Shown: piece after piece, positions 55,916-64,000 of the stretch
How the letters are laid out: the number at the start of each line of letters is the position of its first letter
How positions within the stretch are numbered: position 1 is the first letter of the stretch
Origin: Shewanella oncorhynchi
Lineage (GTDB): Bacteria > Pseudomonadota > Gammaproteobacteria > Enterobacterales > Shewanellaceae
NCBI RefSeq assembly: GCF_012584455.1
Contig: NZ_JABAEB010000002.1
Location: 434,001-498,000 of the forward strand
DNA: 64,000 bases
Direction of reading: 5' to 3'
The notes under the pieces: model-generated
Database searches by the model: none
Told to the model about the DNA's origin: nothing
The model's input: the letters and a program-made list of their open reading frames with translations, nothing else
Program-made: the position numbers and the translations under genes

Positions 55916-58282
55916 ATGACACAAATACATGAAATCAATGCTCTGAAAAAGTATGTCAGAGCGACAAACTTTCTTGCGACCTCGCAAATTTACCTCAAAC
56001 AAAACGTCTTACATAAACGTCCACTTGCCCATACTGATATCAAGCCACGTTTACTTGGCCATTGGGGTACCTGCCCAGGTATTAACTTTGTCTATGCCAA
56101 CATTAACCGCTTGATAGTGAAACATAACCGCTCTTTTATCTATTTAGTCGGTCCAGGCCATGGTTTTCCCGCTGTACAAGCAAACTTATTCATTGAAGGC
56201 TCTTTAAGTCATTTCTACCCAGAAACTATTCCCTACAATGAAACTGGCATCGAAGATATTTGTAAGAAGTTTTCTGCCGCTTATGGTTATCCTTCACATG
56301 CAAACCCTGAAGCACCTGGACAAATTCTTGAAGGTGGCGAATTAGGCTACTCACTCTCAGTAGGCTGGGGAGCAGTATTAGATAATCCAGATCTGATCGC
56401 AACCGTCTTAATTGGTGACGGCGAAGCAGAAACGGGACCATTAGCCGCATCTTGGTATGCAAACCGCTTAGTTTCACCAGCGACCAGCGGTGCAGTATTG
56501 CCAATTGTGCATATTAACGGCTATAAGATTTCCGGTCCTACCCGCATGGGACGTATGAGCCATGAAGAACTGGATCTTGAATTCCGTGGTCTTGGCTATT
56601 TCCCCATCATAGTTGATAACGAATTAGAAGAAGATATCTATGTGCAGATGACAAATGCCATGGATACCGCTTATACCATGATCAATGACATTCAACGTCG
56701 AGCACGCAGTGGCGAAGACGTAGTTAAACCAAAATGGCCAGTCATTTTAATGCGCACAGCCAAAGGTTGGACTGGTGTCAGTGAATATAAAGGTAAGAAA
56801 TTAGAAGGTAACTGCGAATCGCATCAAGTAATCGTCAATAAATGTGCTACTGATAAGGGCCATTTAGATGCACTGGATAATTGGCTTGCCAGTTACGATT
56901 TCCAAGAACTCTATCAAATGAATGAAAAAGGCGAACTGATTTTTGATGCCGACATTTGTTCATTAATCCCACCCAAACAACTTGCCTGTGGCCGTCAACA
57001 TTTAACCTATGGCGGAGAAGTTGTTAGAGCATTAACCAATCCAGATCTTGAAAAACTCAGCTATGGCCCAGAAGTACCGCGTGGTCAACGTGGCTATTCA
57101 ATGTTAAAAATGGGCGAATGGATGCGTGATGCATTCAAGTTAAACCGCGACCAACGTAATCTACGTATCTTTAGCCCTGACGAAACCTATTCAAATCAAC
57201 TACAAGCTGTATTTGAAGAAACCGATCGTGCATGGCAGTGGCCAATTGAGAGTTGGGATGAAGATATGTCCCGTGAAGGTCGAGTCATTGAACTGCTTTC
57301 TGAAAACTTACTTTTTGGCATGCTACATGGTTACACAGTAACAGGCCGCCACGGCATGCTGCCCACCTACGAAGCATTCTCACAAGTTATCTCATCGATG
57401 GCCGATCAGTACTGTAAATATGTCTACGCCAGCCAAGGCGTACATTTCCGTAAGCCACTGCCAGCCTGTAATGTCGTATTATCTTCATTACTTGAGCGCC
57501 AAGATCATAATGGCTATTCACATCAAAACCCATCTTTCCTTGGGGCTATGCTGGAGAAACATCCAAAAATAATCTCGGCTTACTTACCCGCAGATGCCAA
57601 CAGCACATTGGTTTATACAGAGCGAGCCTTCGCAGACCGTGACAAACTCAATATTCTGGTTGCAGGTAAAAAAGAGTTACCACAATGGCTAAGCTTGGAA
57701 GAAGCGCGTAAACAAACAAAAGACGGCGTAATGGTGTGGGATTTTGCCTCAGATGAGAATCCCGATATTGTGCTGGCAGGTTGTGGTGATTATGTCACTC
57801 AAGAATGTATGGCTTCTCTAGTATTAATCAGAGAACTCCTTCCAAGAGTGAAAATCCGCTTCGTTAGTGTCACTGAATTAAGCAGTGATGGCTTAGGTAG
57901 CCGTAAATTTAAAGAAAAACCTTGGTTAATGGACGAAATATTTACTCAAGATAAAGGCGTGGTATTCAACTACCATGGTTACCCAAATACAATCAAAAAG
58001 TTAATTTTTGATTACAAAGGCAGCCGTCGCTTCAGAATTAAAGGCTACGAAGAAGAAGGTTCAACAACAACGCCATTTGATATGGGTGTTCGTAACGGTA
58101 CATCACGCTATCACCTTGTAATTGATATGGCTTACAAGCTGTTCCAACAGGGTGTTATTGATGAAACTATGCACGTCTCTATTACCACTGATATGCTGCA
58201 AAGATTAGTTGACCACCGCAACTATATTAAAGCGAATGGTGTAGACCCAGTAGAAATCGAAAATTGGGTATGGACACGCTAA
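55916..58282 (+). CDS. xfp: Xylulose-5-phosphate/fructose-6-phosphate phosphoketolase
   Basis: The 788-residue thiamine-diphosphate enzyme splits xylulose-5-P (or fructose-6-P) with phosphate to acetyl-P and glyceraldehyde-3-P (or erythrose-4-P). Family motifs LLGHWGTCPGINFVYANINRL, YLVGPGHGFPA, GDGEAETGPLA and a late SVTELSSDGLGSRKF are present. ATG 55916 has GAGG upstream; the longer frame from TTG 55892 is unlikely. It offers a carbon-saving bypass of pyruvate dehydrogenase. The HexR-like site and the tal-pgi genes nearby point to control by sugar-phosphate state. Confidence 0.94.
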   Translation: MTQIHEINALKKYVRATNFLATSQIYLKQNVLHKRPLAHTDIKPRLLGHWGTCPGINFVYANINRLIVKHNRSFIYLVGPGHGFPAVQANLFIEGSLSHFYPETIPYNETGIEDICKKFSAAYGYPSHANPEAPGQILEGGELGYSLSVGWGAVLDNPDLIATVLIGDGEAETGPLAASWYANRLVSPATSGAVLPIVHINGYKISGPTRMGRMSHEELDLEFRGLGYFPIIVDNELEEDIYVQMTNAMDTAYTMINDIQRRARSGEDVVKPKWPVILMRTAKGWTGVSEYKGKKLEGNCESHQVIVNKCATDKGHLDALDNWLASYDFQELYQMNEKGELIFDADICSLIPPKQLACGRQHLTYGGEVVRALTNPDLEKLSYGPEVPRGQRGYSMLKMGEWMRDAFKLNRDQRNLRIFSPDETYSNQLQAVFEETDRAWQWPIESWDEDMSREGRVIELLSENLLFGMLHGYTVTGRHGMLPTYEAFSQVISSMADQYCKYVYASQGVHFRKPLPACNVVLSSLLERQDHNGYSHQNPSFLGAMLEKHPKIISAYLPADANSTLVYTERAFADRDKLNILVAGKKELPQWLSLEEARKQTKDGVMVWDFASDENPDIVLAGCGDYVTQECMASLVLIRELLPRVKIRFVSVTELSSDGLGSRKFKEKPWLMDEIFTQDKGVVFNYHGYPNTIKKLIFDYKGSRRFRIKGYEEEGSTTTPFDMGVRNGTSRYHLVIDMAYKLFQQGVIDETMHVSITTDMLQRLVDHRNYIKANGVDPVEIENWVWTR

Positions 58283-58311
58283 TAGAAACATCTAATTAAC
58301 ATTAGATTGTA

Positions 58312-58342
58312 ATTTAAAGGCATTCTTCGGAGTGCCTTTTTT
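58312..58342 (+). terminator. Terminator of xfp
   Basis: AAAGGCATTC (58317-58326) pairs with GAGTGCCTTT with one G-T pair, loop TTCG, followed by a run of T. Confidence 0.85.
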
Positions 58343-58520
58343 GCATTAAAAATACCAGTTACAGAATGACAACCTTTAAAAGGTTGATCTTAATACTGGA
58401 AAAAGTTAACAAACCAAGTGATAATTAACCGCTGGCTAAAATATCAAAGGATCCCCACACTAAGTGCTAGCAATGTTTTGCACAAAACCAGCAAAGCATA
58501 TTGGTGGAGAATCATAATCA

Positions 58521-59645
58521 ATGGACGTAAATAAAATGATGAAGAACACATTAAAAGTAGTATTACTGACATCTCTGCTTCCACTCGCAGCCAGCGCATC
58601 TCAGGAACTTACACCTTGGTATGTTGGTGCCGGTTTAGGCGTTAATAACTATGAGCACGTTGCCACTCAGAACGGTGAAGACAGTCCATACGCTTGGGAT
58701 GTTTTCGCAGGCTACATGTTCAACGATTACTTCGGTGCTGAAATCGGCTTCCGTGATTTAGGTAATGCAGATTGGACTGAAGCAGGTATCAGTAATGATG
58801 TCAGCGTTAAAGGTTCAACATTAGGCTTAGTGGGTATTTGGCCTTTGGCTAACCGTTGGAGCTTATCAGCTGAAGCCGGTGTGATGTACTATAGCCTTGA
58901 AAACAGCCAAAACTTCAATGGCAATTCCACTTCTTACAGTGATTCTGACTTTGCACCTTACTTAGGTGCAGGTGTTGGCTACAACTTCACTGACAACTTG
59001 AAGTTGCAAGCTAAATATCGCCGTTATGAAGGCTTAGATGACAATGCTGGTGCCAGTGCCGTAGTTCCAGTCAATGCAGATAGCAACTATTGGGGCTTAG
59101 AATTAAGCTACCGCTTCGGTTCTGCTGCTGTTGTAGCTCCAGTTGCCGCAGCAGTCGTTGCAGCAGCACCGGTTGATTCGGACAACGATGGCGTTTACGA
59201 TGACAAAGATCAATGTCCAGCAACACCAGCAACTCACAAAGTTGACTCTGTTGGCTGTACTATCTATGAAAACGTGAAGAACAAAGAAGACGTAGGTTCA
59301 ATCCAGTTTGCTAACGATTCTGCTGTAGTTAAAAATGTTTACTACAAAGACATCGAAAGATTAGCTAACTATTTGAACAAAAACCCAGCTTTCACTGTTG
59401 AAATCGCAGGTCATGCCTCAAATGTAGGTAAACCAGAATACAACATGGAATTGTCTGACAAACGTGCTGACGCCGTTGCCAAGATTCTTATAGAGAAATA
59501 TGGTATCAGCGGAAGCCGCGTAACTTCTAACGGTTACGGTGTTACTCAGCCATTGGTTGCTGGTGATTCAAAAGAAGCTCACGCTGCGAACCGTCGCATC
59601 GAAGCTATCGTGACTACCACAACAAAACAACCTGTTCTGAAGTAA
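58521..59645 (+). CDS. ompA: OmpA-family outer-membrane protein
   Basis: The 374-residue protein has a signal peptide (cleavage after ASA), an eight-strand OmpA beta-barrel (about 30-205), an Ala/Val-rich hinge, a thrombospondin-3-type calcium loop DSDNDGVYDDKDQCPATP, and a C-terminal OmpA peptidoglycan-binding domain with HASNVGKPEYNMELSDKRADAV. It links the outer membrane to the cell wall. Two cysteines in the calcium-loop region may pair. ATG 58521 lies 12 bases after GGAG; the internal ATG pair at codons 6-7 is an alternative. Confidence 0.9.
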   Translation: MDVNKMMKNTLKVVLLTSLLPLAASASQELTPWYVGAGLGVNNYEHVATQNGEDSPYAWDVFAGYMFNDYFGAEIGFRDLGNADWTEAGISNDVSVKGSTLGLVGIWPLANRWSLSAEAGVMYYSLENSQNFNGNSTSYSDSDFAPYLGAGVGYNFTDNLKLQAKYRRYEGLDDNAGASAVVPVNADSNYWGLELSYRFGSAAVVAPVAAAVVAAAPVDSDNDGVYDDKDQCPATPATHKVDSVGCTIYENVKNKEDVGSIQFANDSAVVKNVYYKDIERLANYLNKNPAFTVEIAGHASNVGKPEYNMELSDKRADAVAKILIEKYGISGSRVTSNGYGVTQPLVAGDSKEAHAANRRIEAIVTTTTKQPVLK

Positions 59646-59659
59646 TAGTACTTACTGAA

Positions 59660-59696
59660 GTAAAAAAGTCGCTGCTTGCAGCGACTTTTTGTTTTT
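59660..59696 (+). terminator. Terminator of ompA
   Basis: AAAAAGTCGCTG (59663-59674) pairs perfectly with CAGCGACTTTTT (59679-59690), loop CTTG, then a T-rich tail. Confidence 0.92.
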
Positions 59697-59793
59697 GTGG
59701 GGTATACACTAGGACAAGCGACGCCCTCTACTGCAGCCAAGATGATAGCCCGTAGCTCGAGCCATACCTTAATAGACATAAAATTGTCATTTT

Positions 59794-59808
59794 TGTAATT
59801 TTTTTACA
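59794..59808. promoter_or_regulatory. HexR-like operator upstream of tal-pgi
   Basis: TGTAATTTTTTTACA matches the HexR palindrome at 14 of 15 positions. It lies 88 bp before the tal start. The same motif precedes xfp, which argues that both are real. Confidence 0.6.
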
Positions 59809-59895
59809 TTCAAGGTTGGAAAAGTTGGCAAAATCGCTTCTAATAGTCATCAGTGAATTCCGAGTTAAAACTGCTACCTGAGAAGGATGTTTTTC

Positions 59896-60852
59896 ATGGC
59901 CAATACATTAGAGCAACTCAAGTTATATACCACTATCGTCGCTGACACAGGCGACATCGAAGCGATTAAACGCTACCAACCTGAAGATGCGACCACTAAT
60001 CCATCACTCATCTTGAAAGCGGCTCAAATTCCTGAATATGAATCCCTTATAGATAACGCTATCGACTGGGCAAAATCACAAAGTACCGATCTCGTGCAGC
60101 AACTTGATGATGCCAGCGACAAACTAGCGGTCAATATCGGCGTAGAAATACTGAAACTCGTTCCAGGCCGTATTTCAACTGAAGTTGATGCCCGTTTATC
60201 ATTCGATAAAGAAAAATCAATCGCTAAAGCCCATAAATTGGTTCGCCTATATAAAGAAGCGGGTGTAGATAAATCACGCATTCTGATCAAACTCGCTTCG
60301 ACTTGGGAAGGCATTTGTGCCGCTAAAGAACTAGAGCAAGAAGGCATCAACTGCAACTTAACCCTACTATTTAGCTTTGCTCAAGCGCGTGCGTGTGCCG
60401 AAGCGGGTGCTTATCTCATTTCTCCTTTTGTAGGCCGCATACTTGATTGGTACAAAAAAGATACGGGTAAAGATTACAATGCCGTAAATGACCCTGGTGT
60501 CATTTCAGTGACTGAAATTTATAACTACTACAAACAACACGGTTTTGACACTGTTGTTATGGGTGCAAGTTTCCGTAATATCGGTGAAATTATTGAGCTA
60601 GCAGGTTGCGATCGTCTGACCATTGGCCCTTCTCTATTAGAAGAACTGGCTAATTCGCAAGTTGACATCACACCTAAACTGGTTGCAGCAACGACCACTG
60701 TCGCTGCAGAACCCCCATTGACTGAAGCACAATTCCGTTGGGACTTTAACCAAGATCCAATGGCGGTTGATAAGCTTGCCGAAGGCATTCGAAACTTTGC
60801 GATAGACCAAGGTAAGCTCGAAGTCATGCTCACGGCTAAGCTCGCGAACTAA
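59896..60852 (+). CDS. tal: Transaldolase B type
   Basis: The 318-residue enzyme has [28 protein letters not shown] in blocks and the Schiff-base lysine K132 in [11 protein letters not shown], matching E. coli TalB numbering when ATG 59896 is used. AGAAGG lies upstream; ATG 59887 is three codons earlier and less likely. It moves dihydroxyacetone units between sedoheptulose-7-P and glyceraldehyde-3-P. It forms an operon with pgi, 19 bp downstream. Confidence 0.96.
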   Translation: MANTLEQLKLYTTIVADTGDIEAIKRYQPEDATTNPSLILKAAQIPEYESLIDNAIDWAKSQSTDLVQQLDDASDKLAVNIGVEILKLVPGRISTEVDARLSFDKEKSIAKAHKLVRLYKEAGVDKSRILIKLASTWEGICAAKELEQEGINCNLTLLFSFAQARACAEAGAYLISPFVGRILDWYKKDTGKDYNAVNDPGVISVTEIYNYYKQHGFDTVVMGASFRNIGEIIELAGCDRLTIGPSLLEELANSQVDITPKLVAATTTVAAEPPLTEAQFRWDFNQDPMAVDKLAEGIRNFAIDQGKLEVMLTAKLAN

Positions 60853-60871
60853 GTACTCTGGAGACGGTGAA

Positions 60872-62509
60872 ATGACACTCTTGACCCAAAGCTCAACATG
60901 GCAAGCTTTATCAGCACACAGTAAAAATGTTCCGCATATGCGGGAATTGTTTGCAACTGACGCGGCACGTTTCAATAAAATGTCGCTATCAGCCTGTGGT
61001 TTATTACTAGATTACTCTAAAAACAGAGCAACAGCGGAAACGCTGGATCTGTTATTTGCGTTGGCAAGCAATAGCCAACTTGAAGCAAAAATCAAAGCGA
61101 TGTTTGCAGGTGAAATCATTAACACCACAGAGAAGCGCGCCGTACTGCACACAGCGCTTCGTAGTACTGCAGAACAATCGATTATTGCCGAGGGTCAAGA
61201 CATAGTTCCTGAAGTTCAACAAACTCTAGATAAGATGCAAGGGTTTGTGAGCTCAGTGACGTCAGGTCAATGGAAAGGTTACACAGGTAAAGCGATAACC
61301 GATATTGTAAGTATTGGTATTGGCGGCTCTTTCCTAGGCCCCAAAATCGTCTCTCAAGCGTTGCGCCCTTATTGGAACCCCGAATTAAATTGTCACTTTG
61401 TGGCAAACGTCGACGGGACTTCTATTAGTGAGAAGCTGAAGTTACTGGATCCTGAAACGACCTTGTTCATCATGTCATCCAAATCTTTCGGGACACAGGA
61501 AACCTTAACTAATACCCTCACCGCAAGAGACTGGTTCCTGGCGAAAGGCGGTTTGCAGTCTGATGTGGCAAAACACTTTGTCGCAGTCACTTCAAACGTG
61601 GCAAAAGCGACAGATTTTGGTATCGATGCAAACAATATTTTCCCTATGTGGGATTGGGTTGGTGGCCGTTACTCTCTCTGGTCAGCGATTGGCTTGCCGA
61701 TTGCACTTTTGATCGGTATGGATAACTTCAGGGCTCTACTCACGGGTGCGCATCAGATGGATGAGCACTTCGCCACAGCGCCACTGACTGAGAATATGCC
61801 GGTTATCATGGGATTACTCTCCCTATGGTACGGAAACTTCTTTAATGCTCAGTCCCATGTCGTATTAACCTACGATCATTATCTGCGAGGCCTACCCGCT
61901 TACTTCCAGCAGCTCGATATGGAAAGTAACGGTAAGTCAGTCACCTTAAATGGTACTGATGTTGACTACAGCACAGGTCCCGTCATTTGGGGGGGCGAAG
62001 GCACAAATGGCCAACATGCCTACCACCAGCTATTACATCAAGGTACCGCACTGATCCCTGCCGATTTCATTATGCCGCTGCAAAGCCATAATCCTATCGG
62101 TGAGCACCATGACCAATTAGCGTCAAACTGCTTCGGTCAAACCCAGGCCTTAATGCAAGGTCGTACTTTTGATGAAGCTTTAGCCGAACTTGCTAATAGC
62201 GCATTATCCGCCACAGAGAAGCAACTGATCGCTCAACATAAAGTCATGCCTGGTAACAAGCCGAGCAATACCTTACTTATGGATAAGCTCACTCCAAGTA
62301 CCCTAGGCGCTTTAATTGCTTTGTATGAACATAGAACCTTCGTTCAAGGTGCTATTTGGGATATCAACTCCTTCGATCAATGGGGTGTAGAACTCGGTAA
62401 GAATCTCGGTAACGATGTGTTAGCACGCATTGGCGCAGAGCAAGATTCCGATGCTTTAGATGCCTCAAGCAACGCATTGATTAACCTTTATCGACAAGGC
62501 AAAATCTAA
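60872..62509 (+). CDS. pgi: Glucose-6-phosphate isomerase
   Basis: The 545-residue enzyme interconverts glucose-6-P and fructose-6-P. Signatures are [54 protein letters not shown] and the late [26 protein letters not shown] precedes ATG 60872. It is co-transcribed with tal and joins the pentose-phosphate and GlcNAc routes at fructose-6-P, the product of NagB-II. Confidence 0.96.
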   Translation: MTLLTQSSTWQALSAHSKNVPHMRELFATDAARFNKMSLSACGLLLDYSKNRATAETLDLLFALASNSQLEAKIKAMFAGEIINTTEKRAVLHTALRSTAEQSIIAEGQDIVPEVQQTLDKMQGFVSSVTSGQWKGYTGKAITDIVSIGIGGSFLGPKIVSQALRPYWNPELNCHFVANVDGTSISEKLKLLDPETTLFIMSSKSFGTQETLTNTLTARDWFLAKGGLQSDVAKHFVAVTSNVAKATDFGIDANNIFPMWDWVGGRYSLWSAIGLPIALLIGMDNFRALLTGAHQMDEHFATAPLTENMPVIMGLLSLWYGNFFNAQSHVVLTYDHYLRGLPAYFQQLDMESNGKSVTLNGTDVDYSTGPVIWGGEGTNGQHAYHQLLHQGTALIPADFIMPLQSHNPIGEHHDQLASNCFGQTQALMQGRTFDEALAELANSALSATEKQLIAQHKVMPGNKPSNTLLMDKLTPSTLGALIALYEHRTFVQGAIWDINSFDQWGVELGKNLGNDVLARIGAEQDSDALDASSNALINLYRQGKI

Positions 62510-62513
62510 TCGA

Positions 62514-62544
62514 ACAAAAAGCCAGCAATTGCTGGCTTTTTAAT
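62514..62544 (+). terminator. Terminator of tal-pgi
   Basis: AAAAAGCCAGCAATTGCTGGCTTTTT is a perfect 26-bp palindrome (quoted arms AAAAAGCCAGCAA and TTGCTGGCTTTTT) right after the pgi stop. Confidence 0.92.
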
Positions 62545-62725
62545 TCTACCCTGTTCTTTTTATTAAATTTTCCTGCTTAACTCCGCTCTACTTCTGCATA
62601 TAACATCAATGACATATCACTCAAAGTTCATTTCAACTTAACACAAATGAAACATAATTCTTGCACCCTGTTTTAAAAATATGTTATTTAATCGCTGACA
62701 AAACATACAACAACAGGAGGTTGCC

Positions 62726-62911
62726 ATGGATCGTTTAGATTATGGTTGTGCGCTAGATGAAGTCGTTGAAAGACCCGATCGTTCGCGAGGCTCCAATAAA
62801 AAACGTAAATGGCGTGAGATCGAAGCGTTAAAAGATAAGCATCGTTTGCTCAAAGAACTCCAAGAAATCGATAATAACTTTAACTACGACATTGATGCTA
62901 TCCAGTTGTAA
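62726..62911 (+). CDS. DUF3545 family protein
   Basis: The 61-residue charged protein contains KKRKWREIEALKDKHRLLKELQEID, the DUF3545 core, conserved in Shewanella and Vibrio; its function is unknown. The start has a strong AGGAGG seven bases upstream. It is basic in the middle and acidic at both ends, with likely coiled-coil. Own terminator 45 bp after the stop. Confidence 0.9.
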   Translation: MDRLDYGCALDEVVERPDRSRGSNKKRKWREIEALKDKHRLLKELQEIDNNFNYDIDAIQL

Positions 62912-62953
62912 TTACATGTTTATATGAGCTAGTTATCATTTCAAACATGAATA

Positions 62954-62980
62954 GAAAAGCGCCCTTCGGCGCTTTTTTTA
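62954..62980 (+). terminator. Terminator of the DUF3545 gene
   Basis: AAAGCGCC (62956-62963), loop CTTC, GGCGCTTT, then a run of T. Confidence 0.92.
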
Positions 62981-63222
62981 TTTACAACTATTGGAGCAAA
63001 CAGAATATAAGCGGGGTATGGTCTTACGAGCAGGAATTTTAAAAAATAAATCAACAACAGTAGCTTACGATGGCACCGAACGTCATCGACACCGATAATA
63101 CTTTACAAATCCCAACCAACTTTGGCTCACGAGACATAGCTGTCTGAATAAAAGATGTGCTCCTTAGCTGTATAAAAACACCAGCTTAAGCCGACAACAT
63201 GGGCCCAATAAACTAAAGAGTA
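62981..63222. other. Intergenic DNA without a recognised gene
   Basis: I see no supported coding frame, RNA gene or repeat. The region separates two convergent genes; no clear terminator for the hemerythrin gene is visible. Confidence 0.5.
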
Positions 63223-63759
63223 TTAGTCAGACGCTGTGAGATAAACCCGTAAATCTTCAAATTCTTTCTGCTCTCGATCAAGAAACAAAGGATCATCGAT
63301 CAGCGATTTCTGACACTCTAACTCAATAACTTGCCAATCTTGCTCAGTTAAACTTTTGGCTAACAAAGGAAATATTTCCCGTTCCTCCATCTGCATATGT
63401 CGCTCTTGCAATGCGACATACTCTGCAAAATCAACAATCAGTTTCTCGCGTGCAACCACAATATCACTGAGGATCAAGTTTAAAGTCGCCATCAAGGTGG
63501 CCGAGGATTGGATCACCGACTCATGTTCGGCACTCAATTTATCGATAGTATCGTTCGTTTTATGGGCTAGGTAGTAGGCATAAATAATGTCTTCAATGGG
63601 ATGATGGCAACGTTCAGCATATCCTTGCATATATTCAACAATATCGCGCACGACGCTGAAGTTGATTGACTCACCTTCGGATAGTTTCATCTGCTTGTTT
63701 TTTAAAACATTTAGCAATACAGCTATATGTTTATGATCATGCATGAGTCTTTTAAGCAT
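63223..63759 (-). CDS. Hemerythrin-like (HHE) cation-binding protein
   Basis: The 178-residue four-helix protein has the hemerythrin HHE pattern: H in MHDHKHIAVLL, HHPIEDIIYAYYL, EHESVIQ and ERHMQMEEREIFPLL provide histidine and carboxylate ligands for a di-iron site. AGGAGG precedes ATG 63759. Bacterial HHE proteins bind oxygen or sense and repair nitrosative or oxidative damage to iron centres; the role here is not determined. Confidence 0.85.
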   Translation of the reverse strand: MLKRLMHDHKHIAVLLNVLKNKQMKLSEGESINFSVVRDIVEYMQGYAERCHHPIEDIIYAYYLAHKTNDTIDKLSAEHESVIQSSATLMATLNLILSDIVVAREKLIVDFAEYVALQERHMQMEEREIFPLLAKSLTEQDWQVIELECQKSLIDDPLFLDREQKEFEDLRVYLTASD

Positions 63760-64000
63760 AATGCCTCCTGAATATGGGTCTGACTATTGATACTAGCCAA
63801 GTCGTGAACTAACACCAATATAACAGGCTAAAACCTGTTCACTTTATGATGTTGATCAAGTAAATCACATACCAAACAGTAAACAGACCACAAACATTAG
63901 CACGTCTCGGCATATTTCAGGGAAATTTAGCTGTTTATCTCACCACTTTGCGATTTCTAATCACTTTTTTATTCGTAAATACCACAACCACATAGTCATT
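63760..64000. other. Upstream region of the hemerythrin gene, to the window edge
   Basis: AT-rich, with no coding frame supported. It includes a GTTGATCAAGTAAATCACA stretch that resembles CRP/FNR half-sites but matches neither consensus. Confidence 0.4.

Noticed and set aside
63845..63875. FNR or CRP site upstream of the hemerythrin gene
   Set aside because: Half-sites resemble both consensus forms, but neither the spacing nor the second half fits.

Overview
The window is chromosomal DNA of a Shewanella-like marine gammaproteobacterium. Gene content and order support this: a NagR-controlled chitin/N-acetylglucosamine (GlcNAc) regulon with the SIS-type deaminase NagB-II and the permease NagP, a HlyU-type ArsR regulator next to rpsT, the ribF-ileS-lspA-fkpB-ispH block followed by a PilVWXY1E minor-pilin operon, and a DUF3545 gene. 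I see no rRNA, tRNA, CRISPR array, prophage or complete insertion sequence. This is mostly core genome with a few accessory patches.

Layout. 1-1250: the 3' end of a probable winged-helix regulator, a 266-bp MITE-like palindromic element starting at its stop codon, then a PuuR-type repressor. 1251-11387: amine and amino-acid catabolism (PuuB-type oxidase, PuuC-type aldehyde dehydrogenase, class III omega-aminotransferase, malonate/methylmalonate-semialdehyde dehydrogenase, cupin), interrupted by housekeeping genes (DUF2937, sulfurtransferase, RlpA-like lipoprotein) and two AT-rich orphan genes. 11571-12293: a TorF-type porin.

12376-33543 is the GlcNAc/chitin locus: nagP, nagX, nagA, nagB-II, nagK, a GH20 beta-hexosaminidase, a chemoreceptor, a periplasmic binding protein, a TauE/SafE permease, two flavin-dependent 'tryptophan halogenase' homologues, a SapC protein, a TonB-dependent receptor and the LacI-type regulator NagR. 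Five near-identical 20-bp palindromes with core GACARCGYTGTC lie in front of nagP, nagK-nagB-nagA, the binding protein-chemoreceptor-hexosaminidase operon, tauE-halogenase and the TonB receptor. They define the regulon inside this window: outer-membrane uptake, hydrolysis, inner-membrane import, phosphorylation, deacetylation, deamination, chemotaxis, and an unexplained permease/halogenase/SapC module.

33592-53915 is mainly core: NDH-2, P-II protein, type IV minor pilins with PilY1, isoprenoid, lipoprotein and translation genes, MurJ, ribosomal protein S20 with a UUG start, HlyU, an M28 peptidase and YaaA. 54045-64000: an AGCS amino-acid symporter with a structured leader, phosphoketolase, an OmpA-like protein, transaldolase and glucose-6-phosphate isomerase, DUF3545 and a hemerythrin-like protein. 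HexR-like palindromes precede both phosphoketolase and tal-pgi, which suggests shared control of central carbon flux.

The best candidates for something undescribed are the NagR-controlled TauE/SafE + double halogenase + SapC + TonB-receptor module; an intrinsic terminator between the NagR operator and the chemoreceptor operon, which could end an sRNA or act as an attenuator; the 39-codon internal duplication in the hexosaminidase; and the structured leader of the AGCS gene.
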